Part shown: positions 21,615 to 33,337 of the stretch, one piece after another | Position numbering within the stretch: the stretch's first letter is position 1 | Layout: every line of letters begins with the position of its first letter | NCBI GenBank assembly: GCA_033239525.1 | Contig: BSYO01000024.1 | Coordinates: forward strand, 5,851,991 to 5,915,990 | Origin: Nepenthes gracilis | Lineage: Eukaryota > Streptophyta > Magnoliopsida > Caryophyllales > Nepenthaceae | Direction of reading: 5' to 3' | DNA length: 64,000 nucleotides | Program-made: the position numbers and the translations under genes | Notes under the pieces: generated by a model | The model's database searches: none | Seen by the model: the letters and a program-made list of their open reading frames with translations, nothing else | Told to the model about the DNA's origin: nothing

Positions 21615-23424
21615 CTACGAGGGCGACGGAGGCCTCTGAATGTCACGAGGCTCCTCTACGAGGCTGTCTCTATGCTGCGCCGCTCTGTTGGATAGATTGA
21701 TGAGGTTAACAGGGAAGTCGAGATCGACCAACCGCACAATGCGTTGACTAATGTTGACCCCTTCCAATAGCAGTGCATAAATCATACTCTTGACCTCGTG
21801 GGGGCGGATGCGGAGACTCAAGTTGTTCTCCAAGGTTGCTACCTGCCTAGCAAGTTGATCAATGCTCTCTTTGGCTCGATCTCTCTCTTCCTTCAAACGA
21901 GCAACCTCAGCCTTTAAGTTCGCAACCTAAGCCTTTAAGTTGGCGTTATCCGCTTCAACACCCGCCAGGACAGTCTCAAGGGCAGCAGTCTCCTCACGGT
22001 GCTCCCCCCGCAGCAGGCAACTTAGCATCCAGCGATCTCCGCCTCCCTATCGTCAATCACCTGGTCTCGCTGGTTCATCACCTTGATGATGGCAGCAACC
22101 ACCTTCGACTCCTGCACAAAAGGCAAACGAAGAACAAGTTAGAAATCCTGAAAGGAGAAAGTATTTAGAAGGCATTGCAAAGAATTATACCTCCCAAACT
22201 CTCCTCGTGGGCCTCTCAGGCCTAGCCTCCAAATCTGGCCTAGGTGGCGGTGGGCCAGCAGCGACGTCCTCTAGAGCTGAGCTGGCAGCGGCCTCCTCCA
22301 GAATCTCGTCCAGAAGCCCATGTCAGCATCGTCCGCAGCAACCGCAGGCTCTCCGGCTACAGCCTCCGTAGCAGCTGTCGGAGAATCAAACTCCACCACT
22401 GGCTCCACAGCAGGCGCCTGCTTGACTGGAGAGCTAATAGATGGCTCCTGTGTCTCCACCACTGGCTCACAGGCAGGCTCCGTAAATGACTCCATTTGCA
22501 CCACTTAAGGAGCCGCTTGCAGCGCGGGCTATGCCAAGATAATACTTTCTCCCCTGGCCACCGACAAGTCTTCAAAGGATTTTTTTCATTCTCGTGGTAC
22601 TGCCGGGGCCGCTGCAGATCCCAACGGTGACGTAATTGGGGCCCAATGACGACAAGGAAGGCGTCTCCAACACCATCCTCTTAGGCCGCAGACCGATAAA
22701 GTCTTCATCTGTGGGGCGGGGATGGATAAGAAGGCCCTTGGAGTCCTCCGGTCGCACCATCATTGCCTGTGGCCTGACCTTTTGAACCGGGGAAGACGGT
22801 CCCCAGTTCACCTTCTTGGTCTCTGCCTTAGAGACCAAGAAGTCCCGTTTGAAGTCCACAATGTGGTCTTTGACCAATTTGGACAACCACTCTAAGGATG
22901 CCGTCTCCGCCACAGACGGTGTTCCGGCATACACATCTGGTACTTGGCCCCAGTCCTTCACAAGGTCGCCGCCACGCTCACAAAAAAGAACCGGCTCTTT
23001 CAGTTCTTGAGCGAATAATAAATGGTCATATTTATTTTAAGGCCAGGACAGCGGACAAGAGAAATCCATTCGCCTCCCTGATTTATTTTAAAGAGCCCCT
23101 TCACCATCAACATCGTCAACCTCTTAGAGTGCTTGCGAAGAAAAATACAGAGGGTGCAGATGTACCGTACGGCGTTGGCATGAAACTGGACAACTGGGAC
23201 TCGTAGGGCTTGCAAGATCGACTGCAAGTCGTCCGGCAGAGGAAGATGAAGGCCGCTCCTTAGTTAGGCCACGTATATCGTTACGTGCCCTGTTGGTGGA
23301 GAGAAGACCCTGTCGTCCTTACCCGGAACCCTCCACGCAATATCCTTAGGGATATTGAACTCAACGCACAATGCTTTCACGTCACCCTCTCAAAGAACAG
23401 AGGAGATGTCGGTGACGGAGGCCA
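21615..23424 (-). pseudogene. Antisense ORF of Tat element (Transposase_28-like domain), broken
   Basis: On the minus strand an ATG near 23424 gives MASVTDISSVL, a stop, EGDVKALCVEFNIPKDIAWR, GHVTIYVA, a stop, LHLPLPDDLQSILQALRVP, QFHANAVRYICTLCIFLRKH and GLFKINQGGEWISLV. This matches the 'putative gypsy type transposon' domain (PF04195 type). Downstream are a Pro/Glu/Ala-rich part (22271-22504) and a coiled-coil-like Glu/Arg/Leu-rich part (21615-21896, ERDRAKESIDQLARQVATLE). Antisense ORFs in this position are known in Tat elements; their function is not known. Confidence 0.8.
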
Positions 23425-23752
23425 TGGCTGACAGAAAGGTTAGGGTTTCTTTGAGGAACGAGAGAAAGTTGAAGACGAAAAAGACAAAGTAAGGAGGAGT
23501 GAAGGAATATTCAAAACGATGAGGGAAACTTAAACGGTGAAGTATGAAACGCCCTAAACCGCCTCAGAAAGGACGCCATCAATCCTTCCACGTGTCGCCT
23601 CCCCAATTGGCCCTTCAAAAGGCAAATCTCTGATGCATTAATGGCCCGGATATTCGCCCAACCAAGAGGAGACGCGTGTCTACTTTTGGTCTGACAAGCC
23701 GGCTAATGGCCATGCGTCAATCAAGGCTCGCAGAAAGTTCTCCGGATTCTGG

Positions 23753-24020
23753 CCAAAGAAGGTCAACAGCTCTGGTCAACTTTCTCCTTTGAAACTGACC
23801 AAAGACGGTCAACAGCTCCGGTCAACTTTCTCCTCCGGAACTAACCAAAGACGGTCAAGAGCTCCGGTCAACTTTCTTCTCCGGAACTAACCAAAGACGG
23901 TCAATAGCTTCGGTCAACTTTCTCCTCCGGAACTGATCAAAGACGGTCAACAGCTCCGGTCGACTTTCTCCTCCAGAACTGGCCGCAGACGGTTATCAGC
24001 TCCGGTCAACTTTCCTCTCC
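23753..24020 (+). repeat. 46-bp tandem repeats, about six copies, upstream of 3' LTR
   Basis: Units of the form CCAAAGACGGTCAACAGCTC followed by CGGTCAACTTTCTCCTCCGG repeat at a 46-bp period. Each unit has two GGTCAA (W-box core) copies, so about ten sit in 270 bp. The array ends about 90 bp before the polypurine tract and is not part of the LTR. Confidence 0.9.
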
Positions 24021-24112
24021 ACCTTTCATAGAGTCCTCTGGGATCCTCAAACAATGAATGGCAGTGAGGGGCATCCAATCTGAATATACCGGAGGCCAAA
24101 ATTCTAGCCACC

Positions 24113-24127
24113 GGCATGGGGGGCTAG
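24113..24127 (+). other. Polypurine tract of Tat element
   Basis: CGGCATGGGGGGCTAG lies immediately before the 3' LTR start TGATGGGTA. A near-identical GAGCATGGGGGCTAG precedes the LTR at 50751. Confidence 0.85.
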
Positions 24128-25268
24128 TGATGGGTATACCTTAATATGAGCTGGCCACGGTCAAAGAAGGCCCAAATGGCCTACTGGATGGTCAACTCAA
24201 ATAACAGCCCAACAGGAGGCGAAGGCCCAAATCTTGAAAAGGCCAAGACGGTCAACGCCAGCGTTGACCGTCGAGATATCAGCAGGCGGCCAACTCGCGT
24301 ACAGACGGTCAAATCGAGCGTTGACGGGATGTACTGTAGTAGCAGGCCCAAAAAAGCTTTACACCTGCTACGGCCCAGGCCCAAATTGGCAGGTGAATAC
24401 GTGCACGAAAAGTAACGATCCTTTCATGATCACTTGCTCTCCTAAAAGCTGATATTCTCCAAAAAGGTGGCAATGAACTCAGCGCCAACAAAACGGTCAC
24501 AAAAGCATGAGGTGATTTGGATATCCGTTGCACTGTTTAGAAGGAAAAGGATCCATCAAATTATGCTTGTCAAGCCCACCAACTCTGAGAAGGCCGCCAT
24601 TGCAAGTCCAAGGAGAACACGCCACCTTACCCAGAGAAGGTGGCTCTCCTGCTGTCCATAAAAGCTTGACGTCTTCGTCCTGGAAGGCACACGCACACGC
24701 ATACTCGTACGCATACACACAAGCTCACGAACGAACACGCAAGCTTACTCAGAAACAGAAGCTCTCTTACTCACTCTCTAACCTGTCTTCTTGAGAACCC
24801 TCAAAACTAGCTTCCTAAAGGACTTCCCACAGTCTAACCCGCGAACGCTTACAGAGCTTGAACAGAGACTTGTCTTCTCTTTCTCTCTATACAAGCGTTC
24901 ATCTTCCAACCCCACCATAGGCCTCCAGATTTCGGGAGACCTTTTCGGCTTTTCGAGAATCGTTTCCTAAAGCTTCTACTCTTTCGGGACACCGCTTCTA
25001 TACGCTCTCTGTGAGCAGGAAGCGAGAACTCATATTCTCAACGGGCCAACACTCCCGATCATCTTACTCTCTCTCTCTCCCCTTTACTTTATCAGTTTAC
25101 CTTCCTTGCTTCGAAGGCTTTTTACTGACTTGAGCGTCGGAGTGTTATCGGTGGGCCAACCTGTTGTTCGCTTTAGGGGTGTGTAGGATTCAGACTCAGT
25201 AAACGGAGCCGAGTGGAGCTATCCAAACGAATCCGAATCTGTTCGAAGTCAGATTTAGGTACGCATCA
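24128..25268 (+). repeat. 3' LTR of Tat element
   Basis: Aligns end to end with 14092-15236, from TGATGGGTATACC to ACGCATCA. It has an extra CCAAATCTTGAAAAGG-type insertion near 24226-24245 and repeats the perfect W-box inverted repeat at 24247-24272. The flank aagtt follows it. Confidence 0.95.
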
Positions 25269-26747
25269 AAGTTAATACTTACTGATACTTGTTTACAAAC
25301 TTTCAATCATACTTCATATAATAAAAATTATTAATTAATAAATAAATTAATTAATTTATTAAAAATTATTTATTTATAATAAACTAACTTCATTTTGTCA
25401 CAGTTTACTTTAAAATTTTTAAAAGTCATGAAAATTATATATACCATACAATAGTATATTATATTTTAAATGTGAATTTTATTTATAATATATTATTTAA
25501 AATAATATATATTTTTTATATATATAACATGCATGCTTAATATTTAATTGTTAACTATTATTCTATTAAAAATATAAATTTAACTTATTTGATCTAAATT
25601 TAATAAACTATTAAATTAAATTTGAATTTAATTTTATCATTATAAAATTAATTATTTTAGTCTAAATCTGCTAATACATAATTTTTATGGCCTTGACTAT
25701 GTATTTAATTTTTAATAAATTAAAAAAATATATTAATGATATATTATTTTTAGTAATAATGATCTTTTAAATTATTATAATATAACTAGCTTAATATTTT
25801 ATTAAATTACTAATATATAATATTTTGTTAAGTTATAAAAAAAAGTTGAATAATAATCTAAATGTCGTTATTAATACATAATTTAAGTATTGATTAAAAG
25901 GCCATATTTTAATTTTTCATATTGTAATTGAACTTCCAAAATGTAGAAATATAATTTATATTAATTTAATGATTCTAATAAAACATTAACTCAAATAAAA
26001 AATAATAATATAAATAAATTTAATTATAAATCGGATTATAATTTTATTATTTATTAAATATAAATATTTATATTTTATAAATTTATGAAATAATATTTTC
26101 ATAATTATATATTCTTAAAAAGATTATTGTATTAGTAGGATTTAAAAATTGTAGAAAATTTTTAAAAAATTATCCTTTTGATTTTTTTTTTGAATTTTCA
26201 ATTTTCAATTTAAAATTCAAAAAACTAAAAAACTCTATCTTTTTAAATTTTATAAATAAAGATTAGATAGATTTAAATATATGTATATATATTTTTGAAT
26301 TTCAGTTTTCTTACAAAATTTTGAGAAAGAAACGGTCAATTTTCTACTTAATGAGCATGCTCTTAGTGTTTTGATACTAAATTACTTACCAAAAAAAAGT
26401 TTTGATACTAAATTATGTTATATACCATACAAATTGTTTTTCGAAAATGTTACAACTATTTGAAAATAATGCGTAACTTGATTAAAAGAATAATACATAT
26501 CTAAATATAAATATATTTTGATATAATTATGTAATATATATTTTCTCTATAAATATTATTTTTAATAATGTAAAATCAAAAGTAAACCAGATGTAGAAGG
26601 CCCACCTAAAACTCTCCATCTCATTACTTTTGGCAGGACTACTATGTGTCAAATCTTCCTATCAGTACGAAATTTGAAAAATAAAATCATACTTTTAATT
26701 TTAAAATTACAACTAATATATATGCAATTATCAAATTATATTCTTAT
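25269..26747. other. AT-rich intergenic DNA
   Basis: About 1.5 kb of very AT-rich sequence with TAATTAAT and ATATAT runs, stops in all frames and no recognisable coding or element structure. It is the original flank of the Tat insertion and continues the AT-rich character of 13816-14091. Confidence 0.7.
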
Positions 26748-27926
26748 TGATGGGTCTAACAAAGCCTGAGCCGACCCAAAGCCTAACCCATGAAAAAAGT
26801 AGCAGTCCCGTAGATTTTCATTCAAGATCAAGGCCTAAGAAGCACGACGCCAATAGAAGGAAAGCCCAAGTGAAGGTGGCCTATCGTATCCAAGCATCGG
26901 ATAGTGATGCAGATAGCTCGGGCAAATCGACTCAGAACTGTTCAATAAGAAGTGGGCAATTAGAGTTGCACACCTTGTCACGCCCGTGGTTATCCCTCCT
27001 ACACAATCATCAACAAACCAGCAGCATAGCGCGTGCGGGCAAGTAAAACTTGTCGTAATATGGCCACGACAACTCTTGTAATAGCTCAACAAATATTTTA
27101 AAAATATTGTTTGTAATCATGTGTTGTCCCAGAATGGTAGTTACAGCTCAATAAATCTCACCAGTTAGCAGTTACTATGCAACAATCTCTAGGATTGCCC
27201 TAAAGAAGGAAAAAATGTATCCAGACAACCACGGTTACCATTTTTGCCCCTCGCACGATGGCTGAAATAGCTCAGCTGATCTGTCAGGGTAGTCGATACT
27301 AACTGCGAGGCCTAATAGAGGATATACCGGATCTAATTCTATGAAATACCCCTTCTCCCCTATGGGAAAGGGGAACCGAATAATTTCTACTCACAAGCAT
27401 CCCAAAGAGTTTGAAGTGCTCACTCTCTTTCTCAAGCCACTCAACTCATGAGTGCATACTCTCTTAAAAACCGCCCCCAACCAAACACATTTATCGGAAC
27501 TCAATTTTTCATCTTTAAATCGCTCATCAGACGAGCATACTTGTCGGAGCTCAATCTTTAATTTCTAAACTGCTTACCAGATGAGTATACTCACCAAAGA
27601 TCAATCCTCTATTTTTAAGTCACTTATTAACCGAGTGCATTCATTGGAGTTCAACTCTTCGTTAACACTCAATTCATTGAAATATACATCTACATATTGT
27701 TCATTCATCCTCATATTTTTCTATTTGTCTGAAAAAGATTTCTAACATGAGTATTGGAGAATATATTGGGGAGTGAATTTCATCATCCTCTGATATCTTG
27801 TTTGCCAGTAGTAGTGTGTAAGATTTATGTTTAAAATAACAAAGATTAGACTCGTTTCATCTCGACCTACTGAAAGATTAAGCAATTTCCCAATTCATTC
27901 AGTAATTTGAATCCAATGACGTATCA
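26748..27926 (+). repeat. Solo LTR of the Tat-like 50-bp-repeat family
   Basis: Begins TGATGGGTC and ends GACGTATCA. The flanks cttat (left) and attat (right) differ at one base and look like a target duplication. No primer site or internal sequence follows, so it is a solo LTR left by recombination. It shares the caactctaattgcccacttc-type stretch with the LTRs at 8.7 and 13.7 kb (opposite strand), the 50-bp units at 27471-27675, and the end motif AACATGAGTATTGGAGA. Confidence 0.88.
27471..27675 (+). repeat. 50-bp tandem repeats, about four copies, in solo LTR
   Basis: Units like GACGAGCATACTTGTCGGAG followed by CTCAATCTTTAATTTC repeat every 50 bp or so. They are homologous to the arrays at 43962 and 51220 and, inverted, at 12437. 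The array lies about 140 bp after a conserved CTATGAAATACC promoter-like motif, so it may be transcribed. Confidence 0.8.
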
Positions 27927-27951
27927 ATTATATATATTTTGAGTTGTAACA

Positions 27952-27953
27952 AT

Positions 27954-27995
<42 letters not shown>
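27952..27995. repeat. (AC)n(AT)n microsatellite
   Basis: About ten AC units run directly into about twelve AT units, between the solo LTR and copia C. Confidence 0.95.
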
Positions 27996-28138
27996 GAAGG
28001 TATTGAATTATATATAAAATAGTTATTCTCTTTTCTTTATCTATTTTTTTTGTTGTCATAAGTACGGTGATAATGTTAAGTGATTGCGGTTTAAGGGATT
28101 GAAAATTAACATAGAGGTAGGGGGGTTGCATGATTATA

Positions 28139-28445
28139 TATTAGAAAATATCTCATAATATTTTGTAATATTTTGTATTTTTATTTTTGTCCATATTTCT
28201 TTATTTCCTTTTCCCGTTTTTGCCCGTTGTATTATTATTCCCCGTTTTACTTTCCTTCCGTTTTTCTGCCGTTTTCGTTGTATATATGTGTGCATTGGGT
28301 TGTGTAAATTATTGAGCTGAAATGAATAAAAGCGCTGGCGTCCGTCGCCTTCATCATTACGTCCTGACCGCCTTTCTGCCATCGCCCGTTTTCCCTCCTT
28401 CTTCTTCGTCTTTTGCCTTGCGTTTTGCTTGAAGCAAAACTTACA
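28139..28445 (+). repeat. 5' LTR of copia C
   Basis: Starts TATTAGAAAATATC (TG mutated to TA, the same in both LTRs) and ends AAACTTACA. TATATATG near 28282 and AATGAATAAAAG near 28321 are candidate TATA and polyadenylation signals. Confidence 0.95.
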
Positions 28446-28456
28446 TGGTATCAGAG
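28446..28456 (+). other. Primer binding site of copia C
   Basis: TGGTATCAGAG starts directly after the LTR end ACA. It is the standard plant initiator-Met tRNA primer site. Confidence 0.95.
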
Positions 28457-28462
28457 ACTTCA

Positions 28463-29720
28463 ATGGCGTCTCACCCAACCGCAGCCGAATCCACATCCAA
28501 CGATGCTAATCCATCCTTCAATCCTTCACAAGACCACATGCGTACTCAAACCCTAAGTGACCTCACAAATCCGTATCGACTTGAAATCGGTGACAATCCG
28601 GCTATCACCTTGGTCACCGATTTACTCACCGTTGACAACTACGCAACATGGTCCAGAGCCATGCATCGTGCCTTGAGAGCCAAGAACAAACTCCAGTTCA
28701 TTGAGGGCACTGTTCCCAAACCGGTCGACCCTGCGATCCTCTTTTCGAAATCTGGGGCTGATGCAATGACATGGTCGGTTCATGGATTCAAAACTCGGTC
28801 AGCCCCTCTATCAAGTCCAGTGTTGCATTCGTCGACGACGCCTCTGAAATTTGGAGCGAGTTACACGACCGATTCACTCAACAAAATGGGCCTCGGGTTT
28901 TTCAATTAAAAAAGTCGTTGGCAAGTCTTCTGCAAGAACAGGATTCAGTAAGCATCTATTACGGTAAACTCAAAACCCTATGGGATGAACTCTTAGTCTA
29001 TGACCCTCTCCCGAGTTGTGCTTGTGGCAATATAAAACTTATTGCTGACCGATATCAACGTGATTGTGTAATCCAATTTTTGATGGGCTTGAATGATTCG
29101 TACGCCCACACCCGCGACCAGATTATGCTCATGGACCCTCTCCCCTCGGTTAACCGAGTGTTTTCTGTTGTTCAGCAACAAGAACGACAACACAAGATGT
29201 TGTCTGTTCTTGAGCCGTCGCACACACTGGCTTTAACAGCCAAACGTAACTTAAGTTATCAAAAGAACAGTGTGAAAAACATGCACTTTGTGAAGAAAGA
29301 CCGCCCCTTTTGTGTTCATTGCCGGATCACTGGGCACACTGTGCAGCAGTGTTTTAAGATTGGTAACACTGAGGCACCCGTGTGTTCCCATTGCAATAAA
29401 ACTGGACACACTCAGGATAAATGCTACCAATTGCATGGATACCCACCTAATCACAAATTTTATAGGAAAGTTGGCAATGAGATGCCGTCTGCTAACCTTT
29501 CGAGCTTCAAAAGTTACACGGGCCAGGACAGAGACACTGATGACAAAATTGCCTTGACCAAGGCTCAATTTGATCAACTCATGGAATTAATTCAGTCCCG
29601 AGACAAGGACAAACCGAGCCAGTCCATTTTTGACCCACATATTGAGCAGCCTAAGGCTGCCAACATGACAGGTATGAAATCATGTGTATTGCCTTCTCAA
29701 CAACACCATTTGGAAAATAA
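28463..29720 (+). pseudogene. Copia C gag, one frameshift and one stop
   Basis: ATG at 28463 is preferred over the in-frame ATG at 28445, which overlaps the primer site. The protein begins MASHPTAAESTSNDANPS and has the copia gag N-terminal block NPYRLEIGDNPAITLV, DNYATWSRAMHRALRAK. Near 28737-28745 the frame shifts by one base, then a TGA (28759-28761) stands where Arg is expected before CNDMVGSWIQNSV. The rest is open, with two CCHC knuckles (CVHCRITGHTVQQC and CSHCNKTGHTQDKC). It would package the element RNA. Confidence 0.92.
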
Positions 29721-30010
29721 AAGACACACATGGATTTTGGACACTGGGGCCACAGATCATATGATATGTGATCCTGCGTTATATGTTTATAAAGTCCAAC
29801 TTTCATGTTTTGTTAATCTTCCGGATGGAAGTAAAGCTTCTGTTTCTCACATTGGAATTGTTAAACTTACGAACAAAATGATGTTGGACCATGTTCTCTG
29901 TGTCCCCTCATTCTGTTTTAATCTGATTTCCGTAAAGCGGCTTACCGAGGCTATTCATTGTTGCATATTCTTCCTCTCTAATGTTTGTTTGATTCAGGAC
30001 CTTATTTCTT
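29721..30010 (+). pseudogene. Copia C aspartic protease, domain intact
   Basis: HTWILDTGATDHMICDP contains the DTGA active site at about 29740. LPDGSKASVSHIGIVKL and LDHVLCVPSFCFNLISV complete the copia protease pattern. The domain itself is open, but the upstream gag frameshift and stop prevent its translation from the normal start. Confidence 0.92.
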
Positions 30011-30019
30011 GGACAACAA

Positions 30020-31010
30020 TTGGAATGGGTGAAGAAAGAAATGGGTTATATCATCTGAAGCATGCTGAAGTCCCTTCAAACACTTTGACTAATTTTCTTC
30101 TCAAACATGGTCATTTGAATATTAAGCCTTATGTTCATTCTTTTTCGTCTTCAATTAATATTTGGCATTGAGTTTAGGTCATATTTCGCATTCTAGACTT
30201 AAGCTAATTGATAATCCTCTTGTAAAAGGAGTATTACATTCTATTAATAATAATGATCCTTGCTCCGTTTGCCATATGGCCAAGCAAAGACGCTTCCTTT
30301 TTCTCCCAAAGACCCACAAGTCACACACCTTATTCGATGTGGTGCATTGTGACTTATGGGGACCATGTTCCGAGACGTCTTATGACGGATATAAATATTT
30401 CTTAACCATTGTTGATGATGCATCCAGAAGTACCTGGATTTACCTCCTGAAACAAAAATCGGATACAAAATTGTGCCTGGAAGCCTTCTACAATCTAGTT
30501 GCCGCACAATTTAATGTCAAAATCAAAGTGATTCGTAGTGATAATGGAACTGAATTTAAACCGGGAGATTTTTACAGTAAGACTGGTGTTATTCACCAAC
30601 GTAGTTGTGTGAAAACACCACAGCAAAACGGTGTTGTTGAACGCAAACACCAACATTTATTGAACGTAGCTAGAGCCATTAGATTTTAATCAGGACTACC
30701 TTTGGAATTCTGGAGTGATTGTATTCTCACCGCTGCACATATTATCAACAGAATTCCCACTCCTTTACTTGACAATAAGACTCCATATGAAATTTTATTT
30801 GGAGTCAAACCCAACTATAAAAACCTCCACGTATTTGGTTGTTTGTGTTTTGCTTCCACCATCGCCAATGGCTGTACCAAATTCGATCCTAGAAGTAGAA
30901 AATGTGTCTTTCTCGGCTATCCATTTGGTGTCAAAGGATACAAATTAATGGACTCGAATAGCCATACTACTTTTTACTCGCGTGATGTAATTTTTCACGA
31001 AGAAATATAT
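30020..31010 (+). pseudogene. Copia C integrase, one frameshift and one stop
   Basis: The pre-integrase zinc region reads WH, then LGHISHSRLKLI, then CSVCHMAK. A one-base loss near 30167 breaks the frame between WH and LGH. The core has VHCDLWGP, IRSDNGTEF and QQNGVVERKHQ, so all three DDE residues are present. TAA at 30687-30689 replaces an expected Gln before SGLPLEFW. The C-terminal part (HVFGCLCFAS, RKCVFLGYPFGVKGYKL) is clean. Confidence 0.93.
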
Positions 31011-31479
31011 CCTTTCCAGAATGACAAGATTGACCAAAACTCCATTGCTCCATCCAATACATACCCATCAAAACAGCCCAACATCGTGATCAATGGGGAG
31101 CAACTTTGCCAAACTCAACCAGGACCGTCTATCTTACATGACACCCATCCTGTAGCTGAGCAAACCATAGATGACAGTACCAACCTGTTTACTGTTCCAA
31201 TTCAAGATCAGTCTGACGACCATGCGAATCAATTAACAGACGATTACCCAGAACACAATACACCGTCCCCCATAGCCAGCCAGATGCCAATTCGTAGAAC
31301 TACTAGGGTTAGAAAGGCTCCCGAATATTTGAAAGATTTTCATTGCCATCAAGTGTCCCAAACCTTGTTTACTCAATTAGGGACTCAGACTACTTCAAGT
31401 AAACCACATCCTCTCACAAACTGCCTTTCGCATCACAAACTATCTCCTACATTTAGCCATTTTTCATCAGCCATAGCAT

Positions 31480-32260
31480 CTCAAAGTGAACCACAAACGT
31501 ACGCACAAGCCATTCGTGATGACAAATGGCGCGAAGCCATCGAAAGTGAATTAAATGCGTTAGAACAAAACAAAACATGGATCATGACTAATCTTCCTCC
31601 TGGAAAGAAAACTATTGGATGTCGATTTGTGTTTAAATTGAAATTCAATAGTGATGGGAACATTGAAAGGTACAAATGTAGATTGGTTGCCAAAGGATAT
31701 ACACAACAAGAAGGCATAGATTATCATGAAACATTCTCTCCTGTTGTCAAACTCACTACCGTGTGATGCCTTCTTGCCATGGCCGCCATCAGAGGATGGC
31801 ATTTACATTATTTTGATGTCAACAATGCCTTCTTACATGGCACTCTGGAGGAAGAAATTTACATGCAAAAGCCTCCAGGCTACACCAAAGGAAAACCCAA
31901 TCAAGTCTGTAAATTATTAAAGAGCATTTATAGCCTCAAATAGGCCTCTAGGCAATGGTACTCCAAGTTGTCTACCTCTCTGATCGCTTTCGATTTCACA
32001 CAATCCAAGGCCGATTACAGTTTATTTACTAAAGAAACTGACAAATCATTTATCGTATTGCTTGTCTATGTTGATGACATTATTGTTGCCAGTAGTAGTT
32101 TGGATGCTATTACCTCTGTTAAACTATTTTTGGATAGATCCTTCAAAATCAAAGATCTAGGCGCTTTACGATATTTCCTTGGCATCGAGGTTGCACGATC
32201 CGCCAAAGGTATACACATTTGTCAAAGGAAATATGCGCTTGACATTCTTGCTGATTCTGG
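31480..32260 (+). pseudogene. Copia C reverse transcriptase, two stops
   Basis: Starts with W..AIESELNALEQNKTW and CRFVFKLKFNSDGNIERYKC, then FSPVVKLTTV and TGA at 31764-31766 where Arg is expected. The reading continues [20 protein letters not shown], then TAG at 31941-31943 where Gln is expected in LKQASRQW. The active site YVDDIIVAS is intact, followed by FKIKDLGALRYFLGIEV. Confidence 0.95.
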
Positions 32261-33030
32261 AACCCTTTGTTCAAAGCCGCTTCAGCTCCCCATGGATCAA
32301 AATCTGAAATTAAGCAAAGAGACCGGAACCATCTTGAAAGACCCGAGTGTCTACAGAAGACTTATTGGAAGGCTCCTTTATCTAACTGTGACAAGGCCTG
32401 ACATTTGTTATGCAGTTCACATTTTGAGTCAATTCATGACTCGACCAACTTCTAGTCATATGATTGCCGCCCATCAGCTTCTGCGCTATCTCAAATTACA
32501 CCCGGGACAAGGTATATTATTCTCTTTCACTTCTAACATCCAGCTTCGAGCTTTCCGTGATGCAGATTGGGCTTCATGTCCTAATACTAGAAGATCTATT
32601 ACTGGGTACTGCGTTTTCATTGGAGATTCACTTATCTCCTGGAAATGCAAGAAGCAATCCGTTGTCTCACGCTCTTCAGCAGAAGCAGAATATCGCTCCA
32701 TGGCTACTACCTGCTGCGAACTATCCTGGATACGCTACATTTTACTGGCTTTGCGGGTCTCCCATCCTCATGCTGCCGAGCTCCATTGCGACAATCAAGC
32801 TGCTCTTCACATTTCAGCCGATCCGGTCTTCCATGAACGCACCAAGCATATTGAGTTAGACTGTCACTTGGTCCGCGACAAGATTCAAGATGGGAGCATC
32901 CGAACTCACCATGTGACCACCCATAATCAACTTGCTGACATGTTCACCAAGATCCTGCCATCACATCGTCTACGACTTCACTTATCCAAGTTGGGCATTA
33001 TTAACATATATGCTCCAGCTTGCCGGGGGG
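32261..33030 (+). pseudogene. Copia C RT end and RNase H, open
   Basis: An uninterrupted frame gives YRRLIGRLLYLTVTRPDI, HQLLRYLKLHPGQGILF, then RNase H with AFRDADWASCPNTRRSITGY, SRSSAEAEYRSMA, LHCDNQAALHI and HNQLADMFTKILP. The catalytic Asp, Glu and Asp are present. It stays in frame into the polypurine tract (GCCGGGGGG at 33022-33030) and LTR. Confidence 0.94.
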
Positions 33031-33337
33031 TATTAGAAAATATCTTATAATATTTTGTAATATTTTGTATTTTTATTTTTGTCTATATTTCTTTATTTCC
33101 TTTTCCCGTTTTTGCCCGTTGTATTATTCTTCCCCGTTTTACTTTCCTTCCGTTTTTCTGCCGTTTTCGTTGTATATATGTGTGCATTGGGTTGTGTAAA
33201 TTATTGAGCTGAAATGAATAAAAGCGCTGGCGTCCGTCGCCTTCATCATTGCGTCCTGACCGCCTTTTTGCCATCGCCCGTTTTCCCTCCTTCTTCTTCG
33301 TCTTTTGCCTTGCGTTTTGCTTGAAGCAAAACTTACA
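33031..33337 (+). repeat. 3' LTR of copia C
   Basis: Same 307 bp as 28139-28445. The differences are TCTCAT/TCTTAT, TGTCCA/TGTCTA, ATTATTC/ATTCTTC, CATTACG/CATTGCG and TTTCTGC/TTTTTGC. Four of the five are transitions. Confidence 0.95.

Larger units (their letters stand above)
14092..25268 (+). mobile_element. Complete Tat-lineage Ty3-gypsy retrotransposon with antisense ORF
   Basis: Two LTRs of about 1.14 kb (14092-15236 and 24128-25268) flank gag, protease, RT, RNase H, a second RNase H, integrase, a spacer with tandem repeats and a minus-strand ORF. Dual RNase H and an antisense ORF after integrase are known marks of the Tat lineage. The flanks gagtt (left) and aagtt (right) look like a 5-bp target duplication with one change. 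Many stops and frameshifts make the copy non-autonomous now. Confidence 0.95.
28139..33337 (+). mobile_element. Young Ty1-copia retrotransposon C, nearly full-length
   Basis: Two 307-bp LTRs (28139-28445 and 33031-33337) of equal length differ at five positions by direct comparison. Between them are a primer site, gag with two zinc knuckles, protease, integrase, RT, RNase H and a polypurine tract, in copia order. The flanks ttata (left) and tcata (right) fit a 5-bp target duplication with one change. It is the youngest-looking element in the window, silenced by a few stops and two frameshifts. Confidence 0.96.
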
